This document shows, piece by piece, positions 37,707 to 40,483 of a stretch of DNA of 40,483 bases (position 1 is its first letter; every line of letters starts with the position of its first letter). A program made the translations under genes and the position numbers. The stretch lies in the NCBI GenBank assembly GCA_016757515.1, contig JAERIN010000010.1, positions 1-40,483 on the forward strand, read 5' to 3'. Under the pieces are notes generated by a model, which worked only from the letters and a program-made list of their open reading frames with translations, was not told the origin of the DNA and did not search any database. The DNA comes from Alphaproteobacteria bacterium (lineage in GTDB: Bacteria > Pseudomonadota > Alphaproteobacteria > Micavibrionales > Micavibrionaceae).

Positions 37707-38597
37707 GTGCCCGCCCGTGAGTTCTGTTGGATCGCCCGCCATTTTGCCCCCCTGGCGGGGCCTGGGGGCCTGGGGCTGACGGACGACGCGGCCCTTATGG
37801 CGGGCCTGGCCGTGAGCGTGGACACAGCCACGGAAGGCGTCCACTTCCCCCCCGGCCTGCCGCCCGCCGCTGTGGCCCGGCGGGCCCTGCGCTGCGCCCT
37901 GTCTGACCTCGCGGCCATGGGGGCCGTGCCGGCGGGCTACCTCCTGGCCCTGTCCCTGCCCGACGGCACGGATGAGGCCTTCGTCGCCGACTTCGCCGCA
38001 GGCCTCGCGGCAGACCAAAAGGCCCTGGGCCTGCGCCTCCTGGGCGGGGACACAACGGCCACCTCCGGATCCCTTTCCGTTTCCGTCACGGTGCTTGGCC
38101 GCGTGCCCTCGGGGGCGGCCCTGCGGCGCTCCGGCGCCTGCGCGGGAGACCGGATTGGCCTCTCCGGTGCCGTGGGGTATGCGGCCAAAGGCCTGAAAGA
38201 CATACAAGAAGGCAGGACGAACACACAGGCCGCGCAGGCCTTCCTCCTGCCCCAGCCGCAGATTGCTCTGGGCCGCGCTGGGCGGGGGGTGGCTCACGCG
38301 GCCATAGACATCTCCGACGGTCTGGTGGCGGACATCGGCCACATGGCCCGCGCGAGCGGCCTGCGGGCCGTGCTAGACGCAGGCGCCATCCCGGCCTGCT
38401 CAGACCTGCCCCTGACCCTGGCCATCACGGCGGGGGACGACTACGCCCTGGCCCTGGCCCTACCGCCTGGGAGAGGCATAAAAGGCTTTCCCCTCAGGGA
38501 TATAGGGGCTTTTGTGGAGGGGCCACCTGGGGTGGAGGTGCGGGGTGCGGACGGACGGCTGCTCCCCCTGGAGCGGGAGGGCTGGACGCATTTTTAG
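37707..38597 (+). CDS. thiL: Thiamine-monophosphate kinase
   Basis: Phosphorylates thiamine monophosphate to the active diphosphate. The 296-residue protein shows the PurM-like ThiL path: REFCWIARHFAPL, GLTDDAALM (the metal-binding DDAA), VDTATEGVHFP, ALSDLAAMGAVPAGYLLALSLP, GLRLLGGDTTAT and AIDISDGLVADIGHM. ITAGDDYALALALP lies near the end. In most alphaproteobacteria ThiL lies near nusB/ribH; that context is absent. It starts with GTG and has TACACT 5 bp upstream. Its 3' end overlaps lptE by 104 bp on the opposite strand. Confidence 0.95.
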   Translation: MPAREFCWIARHFAPLAGPGGLGLTDDAALMAGLAVSVDTATEGVHFPPGLPPAAVARRALRCALSDLAAMGAVPAGYLLALSLPDGTDEAFVADFAAGLAADQKALGLRLLGGDTTATSGSLSVSVTVLGRVPSGAALRRSGACAGDRIGLSGAVGYAAKGLKDIQEGRTNTQAAQAFLLPQPQIALGRAGRGVAHAAIDISDGLVADIGHMARASGLRAVLDAGAIPACSDLPLTLAITAGDDYALALALPPGRGIKGFPLRDIGAFVEGPPGVEVRGADGRLLPLEREGWTHF

Positions 38598-39075
38598 CGG
38601 GGCCCGCCTGGAAGTAGAGTGCCAACTGCTGCTCCACCTGCCGGGCAAGGTCGTCCAGGGCGGCCTTGCGCGCGGCGTCCCGGCTCACCCGGTTGGTGAA
38701 CTCGCTGGCCAAAACATTGTAACTCGTGATGGCGCGCAGGTCCCGCCGGAGGACAGGGTGCCCCGCCGCGTCCTGCAAAACCATGGCGGTCTCCAGGCGC
38801 ATCTGGGCCCGGGTGGCCGCCGCGCTCTTGGTGATGGCCAAGTCCACCGTCGCCTCCTCCACGGGGGAGAGCACCAGGTGCCACTGAGTCTGCGCCGCCG
38901 GGCCGTTGGGGTGGAGTCTGTCCAAAAGCGCGTTGCGCAGGCGTATGCCGCTTTCGTCCGGGATGGGCGCGACGGACACCGCCGCGAAATCCAGCGCCGT
39001 GGCAGCCCCATAGAGGGGGGCAAAGCCACAGGCCGCAGGGAGCAGGACCAAGAGAAAGAGGGCAAGCCGGGCCAT
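38494..39075 (-). CDS. lptE: LPS-assembly lipoprotein LptE
   Basis: LptE plugs the LptD barrel that inserts lipopolysaccharide in the outer membrane. The 193-residue protein has a lipoprotein signal ending in LLPAAC (Cys16), followed directly by GFAPLYGAATA, the usual CGFxPLYG start of mature alphaproteobacterial LptE. RLRNALLDRL, TRAQMRLETAMVLQDA and ASEFTNRVSRDAARKAALDDLARQVEQQLALYF are also typical. The last 30 or so residues form a Pro-rich tail and lie opposite the thiL 3' end, an unusually long overlap; the tail may be a recent extension. leuS and holA, common neighbours, are absent. Confidence 0.9.
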   Translation of the reverse strand: MARLALFLLVLLPAACGFAPLYGAATALDFAAVSVAPIPDESGIRLRNALLDRLHPNGPAAQTQWHLVLSPVEEATVDLAITKSAAATRAQMRLETAMVLQDAAGHPVLRRDLRAITSYNVLASEFTNRVSRDAARKAALDDLARQVEQQLALYFQAGPAKNASSPPAPGGAAVRPHPAPPPQVAPPQKPLYP

Positions 39076-39094
39076 AAGCCGGGACAGCGTAGCA

Positions 39095-39109
39095 CGCGGG
39101 GTACCCGCG
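39095..39109. promoter_or_regulatory. Palindrome in the lptE promoter region, possible operator
   Basis: CGCGGG-GTA-CCCGCG is a perfect 6+3+6 inverted repeat 20 bp upstream of the lptE start, overlapping a likely TACGCT -10. It could bind a dimeric regulator or simply be a GC-rich chance palindrome. Confidence 0.35.
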
Positions 39110-39118
39110 CACCACCGC

Positions 39119-39149
39119 TTGTCTCTGGGGGGACGAGGGGTGGTATACT
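39119..39149 (+). promoter_or_regulatory. Promoter giving a probable leaderless mRNA
   Basis: TTGTCT (39119-39124), 19 bp, TATACT (39144-39149), then 6 bp to ATG 39156. The -10 is near consensus; the spacer is longer than ideal. Confidence 0.55.
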
Positions 39150-39155
39150 GTGTAT

Positions 39156-39746
39156 ATGAACATCGATCTGCTTATCACCGCGCAGGGCCTGGCCGGACTT
39201 GTCGCCGGGGCGAACCTTCCCCGGAAGGTCGTTGGCATGCTGTTCGAGCCCGCCACGGGCACGCTTAGCCTAGAGATGATGGACGCTGGGGCCCTGCCCC
39301 TGAACATCCCGGTGGACGAGGAGCTGCGGCCGGCGCTGGCGGGGAACTACTTCCCCTTTGTGGGGGCGGTGAAGGGCGGGCACATTGCCCAGGGATACCA
39401 GGCCCCCCTGGCCGTGATTGGGGACGCCTTCCACGCGCAGATGGCCGCCGCAGCCCGCCCAGCGGCGCAGCCCCTAACGGCCTTCGCGGCCTTCATGGCC
39501 GGCTGCGTGGCGGGGCAGCCCGTGCACCGGGAGGATCTGGCGGATGAGGACACGCGCGGGTGCGTCTTGGGCGCCGCCGCGCCTGCGACCCTCCAGTTCG
39601 CCCCCCACCTAGCACAGCAACGGGCGCTGGAGGCCGCGCCGCGCGGCCCCATCCCGCACGCACCGGGCCTGGGCCTGGGCGGCTCCGGCGGCGGTGGGGG
39701 CGGATACTTCGTCCCGCCCACGGACGGAAGCGGGGAGGGGCGATAG
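39156..39746 (+). CDS. Hypothetical protein with Gly-rich tail
   Basis: Not recognised. The 196-residue protein starts MNIDLLITAQGLAGLVAGAN. It has two probable compact segments: LPRKVVGMLFEPATGTLSLE plus LPLNIPVDEELRPALAGN (strand-rich), and PLTAFAAFMAGCVAGQPVHREDLADED (helical). The C-terminal 35 residues are Gly/Pro-rich with a G-S-G6 run. There is no signal peptide or membrane helix. The good promoter right before the ATG, and hrcA starting shortly after, support a real gene. Its function, including any link to the secretion system, is unknown. Confidence 0.7.
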   Translation: MNIDLLITAQGLAGLVAGANLPRKVVGMLFEPATGTLSLEMMDAGALPLNIPVDEELRPALAGNYFPFVGAVKGGHIAQGYQAPLAVIGDAFHAQMAAAARPAAQPLTAFAAFMAGCVAGQPVHREDLADEDTRGCVLGAAAPATLQFAPHLAQQRALEAAPRGPIPHAPGLGLGGSGGGGGGYFVPPTDGSGEGR

Positions 39747-39758
39747 CACCCCCGCCCT

Positions 39759-39786
39759 TTGAAACCGGGCTCGCGCGCCGTATATC
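39759..39786 (+). promoter_or_regulatory. Promoter giving a probable leaderless hrcA mRNA
   Basis: TTGAAA (39759-39764), 16 bp, TATATC (39781-39786), then 7 bp to ATG 39794. I see no CIRCE-type GCACTC/GAGTGC operator here, so hrcA itself may not be CIRCE-controlled. Confidence 0.6.
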
Positions 39787-39793
39787 TGTCCTC

Positions 39794-40483
39794 ATGGACA
39801 GCATGGGAGAACGATCGCGGGCGGTGCTCCGCTTCATCGTGGAGGCGTACCTGCGCGAGGGCGGTGCCGTGGGCTCCCGCACTGTGGCGCGGGGGGGGCC
39901 CCTGGGCCTGTCCCCTGCGTCCATACGGAATGTGATGGCAGACCTGGAGGAGGCCGGCCTCCTGCGCGCGCCGCATGTCTCGGCAGGGCGGGTGCCGACG
40001 GAGGCGGGCCTGCGCTTTTATATAGACACCCTGATGGAGGCGGGGGAGCTCTCCCCAGCCGAGCGCAAGGCGCTGGAAGCTGCGCGCGGGGCGAGCGCAG
40101 AGGAGGTTGTGGCCCGCGCGGGGGCGGTGCTCTCAGACCTGTCCAGCGCGGCAGCCCTGGTCGTGGCCCCGGCCTCCGGGGGCGCGGTGGAGCAGATACA
40201 GTTCGTGGCCCTTGCGCCGGGGCGGGTCCTGGCCGTGGTGGTCCTGGAGGGGGGGCGCGTGGAAAACCGCCTGTTGGACGCGGCGGCGGATGCGCCCTTA
40301 GCAGCGCTGGAGGCTGCGTCCAACTACCTCTCTGCCCGCCTGGCTGGGCGGACGCTGGAGCAGGCGCGGGGGGCCGTGGAGGCAGAGGTCGCGCAGGGGC
40401 GGGCGGACCTAGACGCTGTGACGGCCCGGCTGGTGCGTGCGGGGCTGGAGGTCATCCCCGCCGGGGGCGGGACGGGGCGTCTC
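39794..40483 (+). CDS. hrcA: Heat-inducible transcription repressor HrcA (cut by window end)
   Basis: HrcA represses groE and dnaK-type heat-shock genes by binding CIRCE. The 230 visible codons start MDSMGERSRAVLRFIVEAYL and contain the winged-helix region: SRTVARGGPLGLSPASIRNVMADLEEAGLL, then HVSAGRVPTEAGLRFYIDTLM, the most conserved HrcA stretch. QIQFVALAPGRVLAVVVLE-type strands of the GAF-like domain follow. The C-terminal third lies outside the window. grpE, the usual next gene, would be expected just beyond. Confidence 0.95.
   Translation, partial: MDSMGERSRAVLRFIVEAYLREGGAVGSRTVARGGPLGLSPASIRNVMADLEEAGLLRAPHVSAGRVPTEAGLRFYIDTLMEAGELSPAERKALEAARGASAEEVVARAGAVLSDLSSAAALVVAPASGGAVEQIQFVALAPGRVLAVVVLEGGRVENRLLDAAADAPLAALEAASNYLSARLAGRTLEQARGAVEAEVAQGRADLDAVTARLVRAGLEVIPAGGGTGRL

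Noticed and set aside
39781-39800. CIRCE operator before hrcA
   Set aside because: No GCACTC/GAGTGC inverted repeat could be found upstream of hrcA.

Overview
The window is a GC-rich, densely packed stretch of what looks like an alphaproteobacterial chromosome. The lineage call rests on the infA/maf neighbourhood, a TIGR00282-type phosphoesterase, LptE, the HrcA and RNase PH types, and Dot/Icm proteins of the compact type. It carries seven genes' worth of signal for a Dot/Icm (type IVB) secretion system, an ankyrin-like protein and a papain-fold (BTLCP) cysteine protease, so a host-associated lifestyle is likely; this is inference. No tRNA or rRNA gene was seen. The left edge (1-290) is visibly AT-rich and holds the start of an IS5-type transposase.

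Layout. 1-667: partial transposase and an ankyrin-like gene. 864-2794: folate genes (5-formyl-THF cyclo-ligase, folA) and an EamA permease. 2871-9759: minus-strand run nuoN, aroK, bioD, thiO, a frameshifted hypothetical gene and murJ, interrupted by two copies of an unusual repeat element. 9944-14573: truA, then dotH-dotG-dotF. 14650-20863: tkt, rnpA, a hypothetical gene, lepB, infA, cdd, maf and a BepA-like protease. 20864-21419: non-coding, with the best copy of the repeat element. 21420-25133: rph, a frameshifted FAD oxidoreductase, etfB and an Ldh-family dehydrogenase. 25210-28449: dotD, dotC, an unknown membrane protein, dotB. 28597-40483: cysteine protease, autoregulated TetR, phoH, lytic transglycosylase, a candidate structured RNA, ymdB-like, gltX, MAPEG, holB, several membrane proteins, thiL, lptE, an unknown protein and the start of hrcA.

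How it works together. The two Dot/Icm clusters encode the outer-membrane core (DotC, DotD, DotH), the VirB10-like channel protein DotG, its partner DotF and the ATPase DotB. Coupling proteins, DotA, DotI and DotO are not here and should lie elsewhere. Most other genes are housekeeping, and they overlap or abut closely.

Two non-coding signals stand out. (1) At least nine genes have a sigma70-like promoter (typically TTGCnC, 17 bp, TAnnnT) ending only 6-9 bp before the start codon, so many mRNAs are probably leaderless. (2) Three intergenic sites share one architecture: 11-bp GGCGGT-type tandem repeats, about 46 bp, a TATA(C/A)AAC box, 37-38 bp, and a CTGC-N3-GCAG palindrome. I know of no described element with this layout.
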